DNA of 64,000 nucleotides from CAWCWN01 sp963799245 (GTDB lineage: Bacteria; Chloroflexota; Ktedonobacteria; Ktedonobacterales; Ktedonobacteraceae). Location of the stretch: positions 1,736,001 to 1,800,000 of the forward strand of contig CAWCWN010000003.1 in assembly GCA_963799245.1 (NCBI GenBank), written 5' to 3'. The notes under the pieces are model-generated. The model was not told the DNA's origin. It made no database searches and saw only the letters and a list, made by a program, of their open reading frames with translations. A program made the position numbers and the translations under genes. How positions within the stretch are numbered: position 1 is the stretch's first letter; every line of letters begins with the position of its first letter. Positions 34,599 to 43,575 of the stretch are shown here, piece after piece.

Positions 34599-35483
34599 TC
34601 AGGCCTGCACGATGCCGGCATGCCAGGTATCAATGGTATTTTTCAAAGCGGCGATGTAGGCAGCTTCGTCATTATTGTCGCTGTTGGGGGCGTACTTGGG
34701 TATGATCTGGTCGACTGTGACCCTCCCCCAAATGCCTACATAGAGATTGCGAATCAGCTTAAACCAGGCTTCAAAGCCCTGCTCCCAGCTATCGAATATC
34801 GCGTAGCCGCCATTCTCATTGAGGCAGCGATACTCGGGCACGCAGCGCATATTGCTGAGTGAGAGGGTCACGCGCGCCACACCTGTTGTCCCAAATGAGC
34901 TCTCATGCATAAAGAAAGCCAGGGCATAGGCCGAGTCAAGGCCGTACTTGATGCCGTCGTTGTAGAGAGCCGGGGCCGTTCCTGCCGCAGGTGAGTGATA
35001 GTAGGCCAGCACGCGATTCATAAAATCGACAGACAATGAGTTTGGCCCCACCACAGAATATGGCCCCGGGTGTTGAGGTATACGCACGCTTGGGGTACTT
35101 GGCCCATTACTTTTTGTCCATGCATTGATAGCCCCCAGTGTTCCGCCTACCTGAATGGGGAAGACCTGGCCGTTCGAGGCTGTAAGCAGTTGAGGCGTTC
35201 CTGGGCGCTGCAGGGCACCCGCGGAGATCAATACCAGCAAGGCCACTACCCCCACCGCTATACACACCAGCAGGGGGCGCAGCCAGGATGCATGACGGGT
35301 AAGAGGATGCTCTACAAGTTCATCAACAACCCTGCCAGGACGTGCGCTGGGGAGTGCCTTTGTGATCGCGGGCTTTCCCTTGCCTTTTACATCTGGCAAA
35401 TGACGTGTAGCGCGTCGGGGAATAGCCGCCGTTGGAGGTTCGCGCGTTTCGTCCTTCCCGGCGTAGTAGCTACCACTCGCCAT
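34599..35483 (-). CDS. Membrane-anchored glucosaminidase/lysozyme-like protein
   Basis: A 294-residue protein with a basic cytoplasmic N-terminus, one membrane segment at about 68-90, a Ser/Pro/Thr linker, and an external domain from about 150. That domain resembles bacterial glucosaminidase (lysozyme-fold) proteins: a helix with ALAFFMHESSFGTTG (Glu as likely catalyst), then SLSNMRC, a GYAIFDSWEQGFEAWFKLI segment and YVGIWGRVTVDQIIPKYAP. Cell-wall cleavage is an inference. A LexA-like operator overlaps its promoter. ATG 35483 follows AAGGAG. Confidence 0.75.
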   Translation of the reverse strand: MASGSYYAGKDETREPPTAAIPRRATRHLPDVKGKGKPAITKALPSARPGRVVDELVEHPLTRHASWLRPLLVCIAVGVVALLVLISAGALQRPGTPQLLTASNGQVFPIQVGGTLGAINAWTKSNGPSTPSVRIPQHPGPYSVVGPNSLSVDFMNRVLAYYHSPAAGTAPALYNDGIKYGLDSAYALAFFMHESSFGTTGVARVTLSLSNMRCVPEYRCLNENGGYAIFDSWEQGFEAWFKLIRNLYVGIWGRVTVDQIIPKYAPNSDNNDEAAYIAALKNTIDTWHAGIVQA

Positions 35484-35512
35484 GTTGTATAATCTCCTTC
35501 AGATAGAAATTC

Positions 35513-35526
35513 CGAACATGTGTTCT
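35513..35526. promoter_or_regulatory. LexA (SOS)-like operator
   Basis: CGAACATGTGTTCT contains GAAC-N4-GTTC, the Gram-positive-type LexA/DinR box. It lies directly downstream of the -10 element of the muramidase-like gene, where a repressor would block initiation. Confidence 0.5.
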
Positions 35527-35555
35527 ATAATAGCACAAGTTCGGAGTTCGATCAA
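35527..35555 (-). promoter_or_regulatory. Promoter of the muramidase-like gene
   Basis: Minus strand: TTGATC (35555-35550), 17-base spacer, TATTAT (35532-35527). The predicted start site falls in the LexA-like box. The 396-base gap to the next gene also holds a GC-rich palindrome. Confidence 0.65.
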
Positions 35556-35750
35556 GTAGGCCCTCTCACATTTCTTGCTGCGCAATAAGACGGGTTGCTC
35601 GGAGTTAAACTATAACATCAGGTAGAACGGGCTGTCAACGCATGTCATCTGCGGGTTGTTTGCCTTAGCGGCCCCTAGTAGGGTATAATCGTTGTACCGC
35701 ACATATAACAAATCTCGTCCCAATATATTCCGTCTGACCATTACCTATTA

Positions 35751-35805
35751 CCTGCCCTGCCCCCAGGCAGGGTGAGGGTGCCCGCAGAGGGCATCACGGG
35801 CAGGC
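35751..35805. repeat. GC-rich palindromic repeat
   Basis: An imperfect palindrome made of CCTGCC/GGCAGG arms with inner CCCTGCC and GGGCAGG segments, and GCCCGC/GCGGGC-type parts. Its reverse complement resembles the palindrome before rpmJ (GCCCGTG ... CCCTGCC ... GGGCAGGG), so both may belong to one interspersed family. Confidence 0.45.
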
Positions 35806-35879
35806 AACAGGCGCTCGCAGAGGCAGTCAGTCAGAGCTGAAGGCCTTTGCTAGCAAGGTATCTCTTGATGAGGATTACT

Positions 35880-38800
35880 ATGGGTGAGCAGCTCAACATT
35901 ATACTGGTACCGCATACCCACTGGGACCGCGAATGGTATCAGACCTTTCAGCAGTTTCGCATACGTCTCGTCCATGCTATTGATAGATTGCTCGATGTAT
36001 TGGACCATGATGAGGGTTTCAGTTATTTTATGCTCGACGGGCAGACGATTGTTCTCGATGACTACCTCGAGGCAGAGCCGGAGCAGGAGGAGCGGCTGAA
36101 AAAATACATTCGCGCCGGGCGCATCCAGATCGGCCCCTGGTACCTGCAGCCTGACGAATTTCTTGTCAGCGGCGAAGCGCTGCTACGAAATCTGCAAATC
36201 GGCCTGCAGCGAGCGGCTGAATTTGGCAGCCCCATGCTCTGTGGCTATGTGCCCGATTGCTTTGGCCACATAGCCCAGTTGCCCCAGATCTTGCGTGGGT
36301 TCGGCATTGATAACGCCATCTTCTGGCGCGGAGTCGGCGCAGAGGCCCGCACAAGCGAGTTTTACTGGGCCGCTCCCGACGGCACATGCCTGCTGGTGGT
36401 GCACCTGGCCGCCCCCATCGGTTACTCCAATGCTCGTATGATGCCACTGGCGGCAGATGAATTCGCTAGCCGGGTCGAACTCCTCACTGCTCAGCTTCTA
36501 GCTAAAGCCACAACCAACACTCTCCTCTTTATGAACGGTTCCGACCACCTGGAGCCTCAAGAGGGCCTTCCAGCGGCTATCGAGGCCGCCAATGCTCTAC
36601 TTACCTCTGTCGGGCCAGAGTTCGCAAAGATGCTCGCCAGTCTCGGCTCTGAAGCGCAAGAGCGGCAGATTGGCAGCATCCATGTACGTATTGGCACGCT
36701 TCCCGAGTATGTGGAGACCATTCGCCAGCACAACAATGGCCGCTTCGCCACTACGCTGGCGGAGGCTGAGAGCGAAAATTCAGGGCAGAGGCCTGCCCTG
36801 CAGATCCTACGTGGCGAGATGCGCAGCAGCCAGTATTCACACCTGCTCCCCGCTGTTCTTTCAACACGCATGTGGATTAAGCAGCAGAATACCGCTACGC
36901 AACACCTACTGGAGGCCTGGATGGAACCACTGGCCGTTTGGGCCTGGAAATTAGGCGCTTCCTATCCCCAGGGCTTGATCAGACTGGCGTGGAGGTATCT
37001 CTTACAGAACCATCCCCACGATAGTATTTGTGGCTGCAGTATCGACCAGGTCCATCGCGAGAATGCCATACGCTTCGCGCAGAGTCAGCAGGTTGCCGAA
37101 GGCATCATTGCCCAGGCTATGCAGTCCATTGCCGCCGCGACGGATACGCGTGATCCTTTCCCGGGCGTCCACGCTGGCCAGCGCCCCGTGCCTATCGTTG
37201 TTTTTAATCCGGCCCCTGGCCCAAGGACCGAAGTAGTTCGGATCCAGTTTTCTGGTACCCTGCGCAACGCAGCTCTCCTCGACGAACGTGGTCAACACAT
37301 GCCTCATATCATCGTCAAGCGCTGGCGCCAGGAGATCGGATCAATGCCCTTTGCGCGCGAAATGGCGGCGAACGCGGTCAACCTGGCGGGTATATCTGAT
37401 GCCGCTCATTTGATCTCGCTGATGGAGAGCGTGCTCGCTGCAAATCTGGGTCAATCTGAGCAGATCTACAGCATTGCGCGCCTGCACATCGATAGCACCC
37501 AGCAGGCCGGGGTGGCCCATATCGAAGCGATTGTTGTTCCACGTGAGCAAGCAACCGCTCACTCTCATGAGCTGCTCACTTCAGGACAGCAGTTGCTTGA
37601 TCTGCTGTCGCGCGCAGAAATCACTATGCTGGAGGTCTCTGTGATTGACCAGGCTCATGAGATCATAGATTTTGTCGCCGCTGACCTGCCCGCCTATGGC
37701 TTTAAAACCTTCTGGATATATCCCAGGGGCCTTAAAAACGCAGCACACAATGGTGCGCACAATGACCTGGCAGCTTATGCAAACGCTATCGAGAACGAGT
37801 GGTTTCACATCGAGGCCAATGCGCAGGATGGCACCCTCACCGTGCGTGATAAGCGGAGTGGCGCGGTTTTCGCGGGCCTCAATCGCATGGTCGACGGTGG
37901 TGACGTGGGAGATCTCTACACCTATTGTCCACCCACCCGGGATACCCTGGTTAACCAGCCTGTCGAAGCACCGCGTATCGAGGTGATATCTACAGATGCT
38001 GTGCGCGTGCTGCTGCGCGTCAGTGGGCGCTGGTCACTCCCGGTCAACTGTGCCGCGAACCGCAGTGAGCGCAGTGACCGTTTCACGACCTGCCAGATCA
38101 CAAGCGAGGTCTCGTTGACTGCCGGAGCGCGCCGCATCGAAATTCATACCAGTGTGGATAACCGCGCCAGGGATCATCGCCTGCGTGTGCTGTTTCCTGT
38201 GCCTTACAGGACCGAGCAGGTCGCGGCCGAAGGTACTTTTGAGGTCCGTATACGGCCAGTGGCCTCTCTTCGCCCTGCCAGCGTGGAGAATTGGGCCGAG
38301 GAGCCCGTCAATACATATCCCCACAAGCGCTTTGTCGATTGCAGTAATGGTGTGATCGGGCTTGGCTTACTCAATCGCGGTCTGCCAGAATATGAGATAG
38401 TGAGCGCCGGACCCGCCGTTGAGGCGGGAGGGATGGCCATCGCCCTGACCCTGCTGCGCTGTGTGGAGTGGCTCTCGCGCGGTGATCTGGCCACCCGGCG
38501 TGGACATGCTGGCCCCATGATATATACACCTGAGGGTCAATGCCCTGGTCGGCAGGAGTTTGACTATGCCCTGGTGCCTCATGGTGGTGACTGGACGGCA
38601 GAGGAGACTTTGGTTCTACGCGAAGCCCAGGCCTTCAATATCCCTGTGCGTTCGCTCGTGCTGCCCGCTGTGGGGACCGGTGACCAGCTTATGGCGCAGC
38701 CTGCGGCGCCTTTAGCTTCGCGCATGCAGCTCCTCGCGTTTGAGCCGGTTGAATTAGTGCTGAGCGCCATCAAGCGCAGTGATGATGGTCAAGGGATGGT

Positions 38801-38990
38801 GGTACGCCTCTATAACCCGCTGACACATGCTGTGGAAGCTGCGTTGCGTCCGGGGCTTGTTTTCTCGCAGGCATTTGTGGCAAACTTGCAGGAGGAATAC
38901 CAGGAACAACTTCCCTGGAGTGGGGAGGAGGGAGAGACTCTCCACGTGGGCATGCGTGCGGGAGAAATCACGACCATAGTGTTGCGCTAA
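35880..38990 (+). CDS. Alpha-mannosidase, glycoside hydrolase family 38
   Basis: A 1036-residue GH38 enzyme that removes alpha-linked mannose from glycans or mannosylglycerate-like substrates. The N-terminal catalytic domain has VPHTHWDREWYQTFQ at residues 10-24 (zinc-binding His and Asp), GYVPDCFGHIAQLPQIL with the nucleophile region, and HDSICGCSIDQVH further on, another zinc-site part. Middle and C-terminal beta domains follow. No signal peptide, so it is likely cytoplasmic. The start at ATG 35880 has GAGGAT upstream; longer in-frame starts at 35847 and 35868 are possible. Confidence 0.92.
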   Translation: MGEQLNIILVPHTHWDREWYQTFQQFRIRLVHAIDRLLDVLDHDEGFSYFMLDGQTIVLDDYLEAEPEQEERLKKYIRAGRIQIGPWYLQPDEFLVSGEALLRNLQIGLQRAAEFGSPMLCGYVPDCFGHIAQLPQILRGFGIDNAIFWRGVGAEARTSEFYWAAPDGTCLLVVHLAAPIGYSNARMMPLAADEFASRVELLTAQLLAKATTNTLLFMNGSDHLEPQEGLPAAIEAANALLTSVGPEFAKMLASLGSEAQERQIGSIHVRIGTLPEYVETIRQHNNGRFATTLAEAESENSGQRPALQILRGEMRSSQYSHLLPAVLSTRMWIKQQNTATQHLLEAWMEPLAVWAWKLGASYPQGLIRLAWRYLLQNHPHDSICGCSIDQVHRENAIRFAQSQQVAEGIIAQAMQSIAAATDTRDPFPGVHAGQRPVPIVVFNPAPGPRTEVVRIQFSGTLRNAALLDERGQHMPHIIVKRWRQEIGSMPFAREMAANAVNLAGISDAAHLISLMESVLAANLGQSEQIYSIARLHIDSTQQAGVAHIEAIVVPREQATAHSHELLTSGQQLLDLLSRAEITMLEVSVIDQAHEIIDFVAADLPAYGFKTFWIYPRGLKNAAHNGAHNDLAAYANAIENEWFHIEANAQDGTLTVRDKRSGAVFAGLNRMVDGGDVGDLYTYCPPTRDTLVNQPVEAPRIEVISTDAVRVLLRVSGRWSLPVNCAANRSERSDRFTTCQITSEVSLTAGARRIEIHTSVDNRARDHRLRVLFPVPYRTEQVAAEGTFEVRIRPVASLRPASVENWAEEPVNTYPHKRFVDCSNGVIGLGLLNRGLPEYEIVSAGPAVEAGGMAIALTLLRCVEWLSRGDLATRRGHAGPMIYTPEGQCPGRQEFDYALVPHGGDWTAEETLVLREAQAFNIPVRSLVLPAVGTGDQLMAQPAAPLASRMQLLAFEPVELVLSAIKRSDDGQGMVVRLYNPLTHAVEAALRPGLVFSQAFVANLQEEYQEQLPWSGEEGETLHVGMRAGEITTIVLR

Positions 38991-39147
38991 GACTTGATCT
39001 GAAGTCCAGGTTTGGTAGGATTTGTATACTGACCGAAGGGTACCTATTGCTTCACAATAGTCCTATGTTGTTGCTGTTCGTCCAGTGAAAACGTTGTAAT
39101 TGGAGATAAGAGAAGATGTATTTTTTGAAAGGGGCGTTTGTCCTACT

Positions 39148-39786
39148 ATGACAAATATAGCACATATATTCACTACTATACTTACTACGAGCCCGCAAGC
39201 TACCCCTGCAGCTGCTCCTACGGCGGTATCGACTGCAACATCTACAACCTCTGGTGGTGGTACGTTAAGTGCTATAGCAAACTCATTGGGCGTTGTAATT
39301 GGCTTTGTAGTGGCTTTTACCGTTATATTCTGGCTGAGCCTGATCGCCTGGACGTTCCGTGATATACGCTCACGCACCCAGGATTTCTTCTCACAGATCA
39401 TGGCGACGCTGCTGGTAGCAATCTTCTTTATAGGCGGCCTGTTCATCTATATGATTTTACGCCCTCGCCAGACCCTTGCCGAGATCTACGAGCGGCAGCT
39501 GGAGGAAGAATCCCTGCTTGCCGAGATGACCGAGCGCCAGACCTGCACCAATTGCCATGCGCGGGTTGAGTCGGATTTCCAGGTTTGCCCCTCCTGCGGC
39601 CAGAAGCTCAAACGGCCCTGCCCCAAGTGCGAGCGCCTGCTGGAGCTGCGCTGGACCTTCTGCCCCTATTGCGCCACAAATCTGGCGGGTGCGCCAATGC
39701 AGAGTATGCCAGGCATGCCCGGTATGCCAGCTATGCAGCAGATGCAAGGCGGCTCAGGGGTACCTATGGGTGGACCTCGCTTCTGA
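39148..39786 (+). CDS. Membrane protein with C-terminal double zinc ribbon
   Basis: About 212 residues with a short Thr/Ala/Pro-rich N-terminus, two membrane segments (LGVVIGFVVAFTVIFWLSL and LLVAIFFIGGLFIYMIL), a charged helix, and two zinc ribbons with CxxC pairs CTNC/CPSC and CPKC/CPYC. The tail is a Met/Gly/Pro repeat (PGMPGMPAM). The role is unknown; such proteins may be adaptors at the membrane. The start is unsure: ATG 39148 has only a distant AAGGGG, and TTG 39100 would add 16 residues. Confidence 0.7.
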   Translation: MTNIAHIFTTILTTSPQATPAAAPTAVSTATSTTSGGGTLSAIANSLGVVIGFVVAFTVIFWLSLIAWTFRDIRSRTQDFFSQIMATLLVAIFFIGGLFIYMILRPRQTLAEIYERQLEEESLLAEMTERQTCTNCHARVESDFQVCPSCGQKLKRPCPKCERLLELRWTFCPYCATNLAGAPMQSMPGMPGMPAMQQMQGGSGVPMGGPRF

Positions 39787-39818
39787 CATTACCCGCCTGA
39801 ATACATGCACGGCAAGGT

Positions 39819-39849
39819 AAAAAGGGCGCCCGAAAACGCTGCCCTTTTC
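39819..39849 (+). terminator. Terminator after the zinc-ribbon gene
   Basis: AAAAGGGC (39820-39827) pairs with GCCCTTTT (39841-39848) around a loop of 13 bases; the T run is part of the stem and is followed by CTCCC. Confidence 0.65.
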
Positions 39850-39891
39850 TCCCATCTCCTGGCTTCTGCGTTTTATTTACGGCACATTTTG

Positions 39892-39900
39892 TGGTATAAT
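39892..39900 (+). promoter_or_regulatory. Extended -10 promoter ahead of gyrB
   Basis: TGGTATAAT is an extended -10 element; a weak TTTATT stands 17 bases upstream. It is about 255 bases before gyrB. The rest of the 372-base gap shows no gene. Confidence 0.55.
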
Positions 39901-40158
39901 GGATTGGCGCAAAATGTGGCTTGCTGCCATATTTTACCTATTGAGTGAGAATATCTTTTTATTGATAGATATGGCAATAGCGTGCAGTCGGCGGCGGACT
40001 GCCTGCTCATTGCAGCAACAGGCAGCTCTCCATCACCGCTTACCTCTTTGCTACAGCTGTACACTGAGCGTCTATGGATACGTGCAGGTGTAGCGGCAGA
40101 GTTACAGGTGAGGGGGCGCGCTCCTCTTTCAATATAATGAAGCAAAAGGTACGGCTTT

Positions 40159-43100
40159 ATGGCAAAAACAAGAGAATCGATCATAGCAGAAGAACAAACC
40201 TCCCCCGGCGCTGACACCCCAGTTGGCAATGCTAGCCCTCGCAATGGCACAGGAAATGGTAATGGCGAGAGTGGCTACGGTGAGCAAAATATCCAGATTC
40301 TCGAGGGCTTAGAGGCTGTACGTGTGCGCCCCGGTATGTATATTGGCGCAACCGATCAGCGCGGCCTCCATCACCTCATCTATGAAGTTGTTGATAACAG
40401 TATCGACGAAGTCATGGCGGGGTTTGCCGATACCATCTCGGTCACCATCCACGCCGATAGCTCGGTCACAATCGCGGACAATGGTCGGGGCATTCCTGTG
40501 GAAGAGCACCATCAGCGCCCGGGACTTTCGACCCTCGAAGTTGTAATGACCATCCTCCACGCCGGCGGAAAATTTGGCGGTGGCGGTTACCAGATCAGTA
40601 GTGGTCTTCACGGCGTAGGCGTCTCTGTGGTCAACGCGCTCTCTGAGTGGTGCCAGGTTGATGTCAAACGTGACGGTAATCTCTGGCGCCAGCGTTATGA
40701 AAGAGGGGTCGCTGTCACACCTCTCAACAATCTGGGACCTATCGAGGGTACGGGGACGATTACCTCCTTCCTGCCCGACCTGGCGGTCATGGAGACGCGC
40801 GACTTTAGCTTTGAAATTTTAGCGCAGCGCTTTCGCGAAATGGCATATCTCAACCGCGGTATGACCATAGCCCTGCGCGACGAACGCAGCGATCGCGAGG
40901 CGACCTTCTACTTTGAAGGAGGGCTGGTCTCTTTTGTGCGTTATCTGAATAAGAACCGCGGGCATGTCCAATCGCGCCCGGTAAGTACCATGCGCGAAAT
41001 AGACAATATCAAGGTCGAGCTGGCGGTACAGTACAATGATAGCTGGACCACTACCGAGTTTTCCTTCGCCAATGGTATCAACACTGCCGATGGCGGTATG
41101 CATATCACGGGCTTTCGCAGCGCTCTGACACGTTCGCTCAATGACTATGCGCGTAGAGCCAACCTGCTCAAAGAGAAAGACAGCAACCTTACCGGTGACG
41201 ATGTGCGCCAGGGCCTGACGGCCGTTATCAGCGTCAAGCTGCCCAACCCTCAATTTGAGGCCCAGACCAAGGCCAAGTTGAATAACGCCGAGGTGCGACC
41301 GATTGTCGAAGTGGTTACGGCGGATATGCTGACCCAGTACCTGGAGGAGACTCCCAGCGAGGCCAGGGTCATCATCGAAAAGTGCCTGACCTCTGCGCGC
41401 GCGCGTGAGGCTGCTCGCGCGGCCCGCGACCTGATCCAGCGCAAGAATGCTCTGGATACGACGCTGCCGGGCAAGCTGGCCGACTGCTCCGAAAAACACG
41501 CCGACCGCTGTGAACTCTACCTGGTTGAGGGTGATTCCGCAGGTGGTTGTTTCTCCGGTCATACACTGGTTGCGCTTGCTGATGGTCGATCGCTTAGCTT
41601 CAAAGATCTGGTTGTGGAGCAAGCCGAAGGGAAAGAGCACTTCGGCTACACTATCCGCAAGGATGGCAAAATTGGACTGGAGCGCCTGGTGAATGCACGC
41701 ATGACAAAAGCACATGCCAAGGTGTTGCGGGTAACTCTGGATAATGGAGAATCAATTGTCTGCACCCCTGACCACCGCTTCATGCTACGCGACGGTAGTT
41801 ACAAAGCAGCTGAGCAGCTCTCTCAAAACGACTCTCTCATGCCATTATATCGTAAAATGTCCGATATGAAGGAGCCAGGGATTACTATACAGGGGTACGA
41901 AATGGTGAAAGATCCCCGTTCCAATTCATGGCTTTTTACGCATATGCTGGCTGACAGGTATAACCGTTGGAAAGGTGTCTATACGACATTAGATGGGGGT
42001 CACTGCCATCATATCGACTTCAATAAGCTCAATAATAATCCCACAAACCTTAAGCGTTTGCCTGCGCGGGAACATCTTGAGTTGCATCAGAAGCAGGTCG
42101 GGAAAACATTGCGTCGGTTTGAGAAAATCGAAAAGAGTCGTCAATTTCGCCGGAGTGAAGGGTTCCGTGCGATGATGAGCCTACGTATGCATCATCCAGA
42201 GACCAGGCAAATCCTTTCGGAGCAGGCTAAGGTACAGTGGGAAGACGAAACTTACAGGGCTTATATGCTTGGGAAATGGCTCGAGTTTTACCAAACTAAT
42301 GAAATATACCGCGAAGCGGTGCGTGCGCGGCTTAACCAGACGCAAGGAGAGTATTGGAGCGACGAGGCAAATCGCCGCTTGCAGTCAGAACGTGTGCGTG
42401 CATACTTTAAAAGTAACCCAGACGTACGCGTGAAGTTATCTCAGCGTGCCAAGGAACAGTGGCAAGATGAGGAACTGCTTTTATGGCGTCGTGGGAAGAC
42501 GCAACAACAGTGGACACCGGACTTCCGCGTTAAGCGCCATGCTACGTTGAATCAGACTTACTATCGCAAAACTGTTGCTGCATTGAAGCGGTTTAAGACA
42601 GAGGGCAAGATTGATCTTGACGCTTACAATGCCCATCGTCTTGCGGTACGTGATTTTTCACTGTTACGCTTTGACAAGTTTTGTCAGCGGTACTTCGATG
42701 GCGTTGTAGCTCCGGCATATGAAGCTGTCGCTAGCTATAACCACCGCATTGTCGCAATCGAGTCGCTGGAGGAAGAAATAGATGTGTACGATGTCGAAGT
42801 TCCCGGTACTCATAACTTTGCGCTAGCAAGCGGTGTTTTTGTTCATAATAGCGCGAAACAGGGGCGCGACCGCCACTTCCAGGCTATCCTGCCCTTGCGC
42901 GGTAAGATCCTCAACGTGGAGCGCGCGCGTCTCGACAAAATGCTGGAGAACCAGGAGATCAAGAACATGATCACCGCCATTGGGGCCGGCATCGGTGAGC
43001 ACTTCAATATAGCAAAACTGCGCTATGGGCGTATCGTGATTATGTGCGATGCCGACGTTGACGGCGCGCACATTCGCACCCTGCTGCTCACCTTCTTCTA

Positions 43101-43470
43101 CCGTCACCTGGAGAAGCTCATTACGGATGGCCATGTGTACATAGCCCAGCCGCCCCTCTACCACATTCGCAAGGGCAAACAGGTCCAGTACGTCTATACC
43201 GAAGAGGAGCGCGATGCTCTGATTGCCGAGTACAAAGCGGAACACAACGGTAAAGAACCCGAGGTGGGGCGCTACAAAGGTCTCGGCGAAATGAACCCCG
43301 AAACTCTCTGGGATACTACCATGGACCCCGATAAGCGCACAATCCTCAAGGTCACCATCGAGGAGGCCGTCGAAGCCGACAAGGTCTTCAACATGCTGAT
43401 GGGCGACGAAGTTGCCCCGCGCAAGCGCTTCATCGAAAGCCACGCCAAAAACGCCAACCTCGATGTTTAA
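40159..43470 (+). CDS. gyrB: DNA gyrase subunit B interrupted by an HNH-containing intein
   Basis: A 1103-residue precursor. GyrB supplies the ATPase and TOPRIM parts of gyrase, which adds negative supercoils. Extein parts: a 40-residue low-complexity start, GHKL ATPase domain (EVVDNSIDEVMAG, ADNGRGIPVE, GLHGVGVSVVNALS), transducer, and TOPRIM with YLVEGDSAGG and then, after the intein, SAKQGRDRHFQAILPLRGKI and DADVDGAHIRTLLLTFFYR. Removal of the 434-residue intein leaves 669 residues, a normal GyrB. ATG 40159 follows AAAGG. gyrA is not adjacent. Confidence 0.96.
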   Translation: MAKTRESIIAEEQTSPGADTPVGNASPRNGTGNGNGESGYGEQNIQILEGLEAVRVRPGMYIGATDQRGLHHLIYEVVDNSIDEVMAGFADTISVTIHADSSVTIADNGRGIPVEEHHQRPGLSTLEVVMTILHAGGKFGGGGYQISSGLHGVGVSVVNALSEWCQVDVKRDGNLWRQRYERGVAVTPLNNLGPIEGTGTITSFLPDLAVMETRDFSFEILAQRFREMAYLNRGMTIALRDERSDREATFYFEGGLVSFVRYLNKNRGHVQSRPVSTMREIDNIKVELAVQYNDSWTTTEFSFANGINTADGGMHITGFRSALTRSLNDYARRANLLKEKDSNLTGDDVRQGLTAVISVKLPNPQFEAQTKAKLNNAEVRPIVEVVTADMLTQYLEETPSEARVIIEKCLTSARAREAARAARDLIQRKNALDTTLPGKLADCSEKHADRCELYLVEGDSAGGCFSGHTLVALADGRSLSFKDLVVEQAEGKEHFGYTIRKDGKIGLERLVNARMTKAHAKVLRVTLDNGESIVCTPDHRFMLRDGSYKAAEQLSQNDSLMPLYRKMSDMKEPGITIQGYEMVKDPRSNSWLFTHMLADRYNRWKGVYTTLDGGHCHHIDFNKLNNNPTNLKRLPAREHLELHQKQVGKTLRRFEKIEKSRQFRRSEGFRAMMSLRMHHPETRQILSEQAKVQWEDETYRAYMLGKWLEFYQTNEIYREAVRARLNQTQGEYWSDEANRRLQSERVRAYFKSNPDVRVKLSQRAKEQWQDEELLLWRRGKTQQQWTPDFRVKRHATLNQTYYRKTVAALKRFKTEGKIDLDAYNAHRLAVRDFSLLRFDKFCQRYFDGVVAPAYEAVASYNHRIVAIESLEEEIDVYDVEVPGTHNFALASGVFVHNSAKQGRDRHFQAILPLRGKILNVERARLDKMLENQEIKNMITAIGAGIGEHFNIAKLRYGRIVIMCDADVDGAHIRTLLLTFFYRHLEKLITDGHVYIAQPPLYHIRKGKQVQYVYTEEERDALIAEYKAEHNGKEPEVGRYKGLGEMNPETLWDTTMDPDKRTILKVTIEEAVEADKVFNMLMGDEVAPRKRFIESHAKNANLDV
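41548..42849 (+). other. GyrB intein with HNH homing endonuclease
   Basis: Residues 464-897 of the precursor. It begins with Cys (block A: CFSGHTLVALADGRSL), has block B with TPDH, and ends with block F (YDVEVPGTHNFALASG) and block G (VFVHN before Ser), so all residues for splicing are present. The insertion point is inside EGDSAGG/SAKQGRD at the TOPRIM active site. The centre has an HNH-like site, HCHHIDFNKLNNNPTNLKRL at precursor residue 615 onward, followed by about five 23-residue repeats with W-x-D-E cores. No LAGLIDADG motif is seen. Confidence 0.92.
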
Positions 43471-43522
43471 TGCCTTTGTAATGTAGGATCTCAAAGTTAC
43501 TTGGATTATAAAGGAGAGAGAA

Positions 43523-43562
43523 AAGCCCGTCATGCGGGCAAAGCACGATGGGCTTGCTTTTT
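43523..43562 (+). terminator. Terminator after gyrB
   Basis: AAGCCCGTC (43523-43531) pairs with GATGGGCTT (43547-43555), followed by GCTTTTT. An inner GCGGGC lies in the loop. Confidence 0.75.
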
Positions 43563-43575
43563 CACATCCCCGCGC

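Noticed and set aside
40819..41715. A 298-codon reading antisense to gyrB
   Set aside because: It is a shadow of a conserved gene and crosses the intein boundary.
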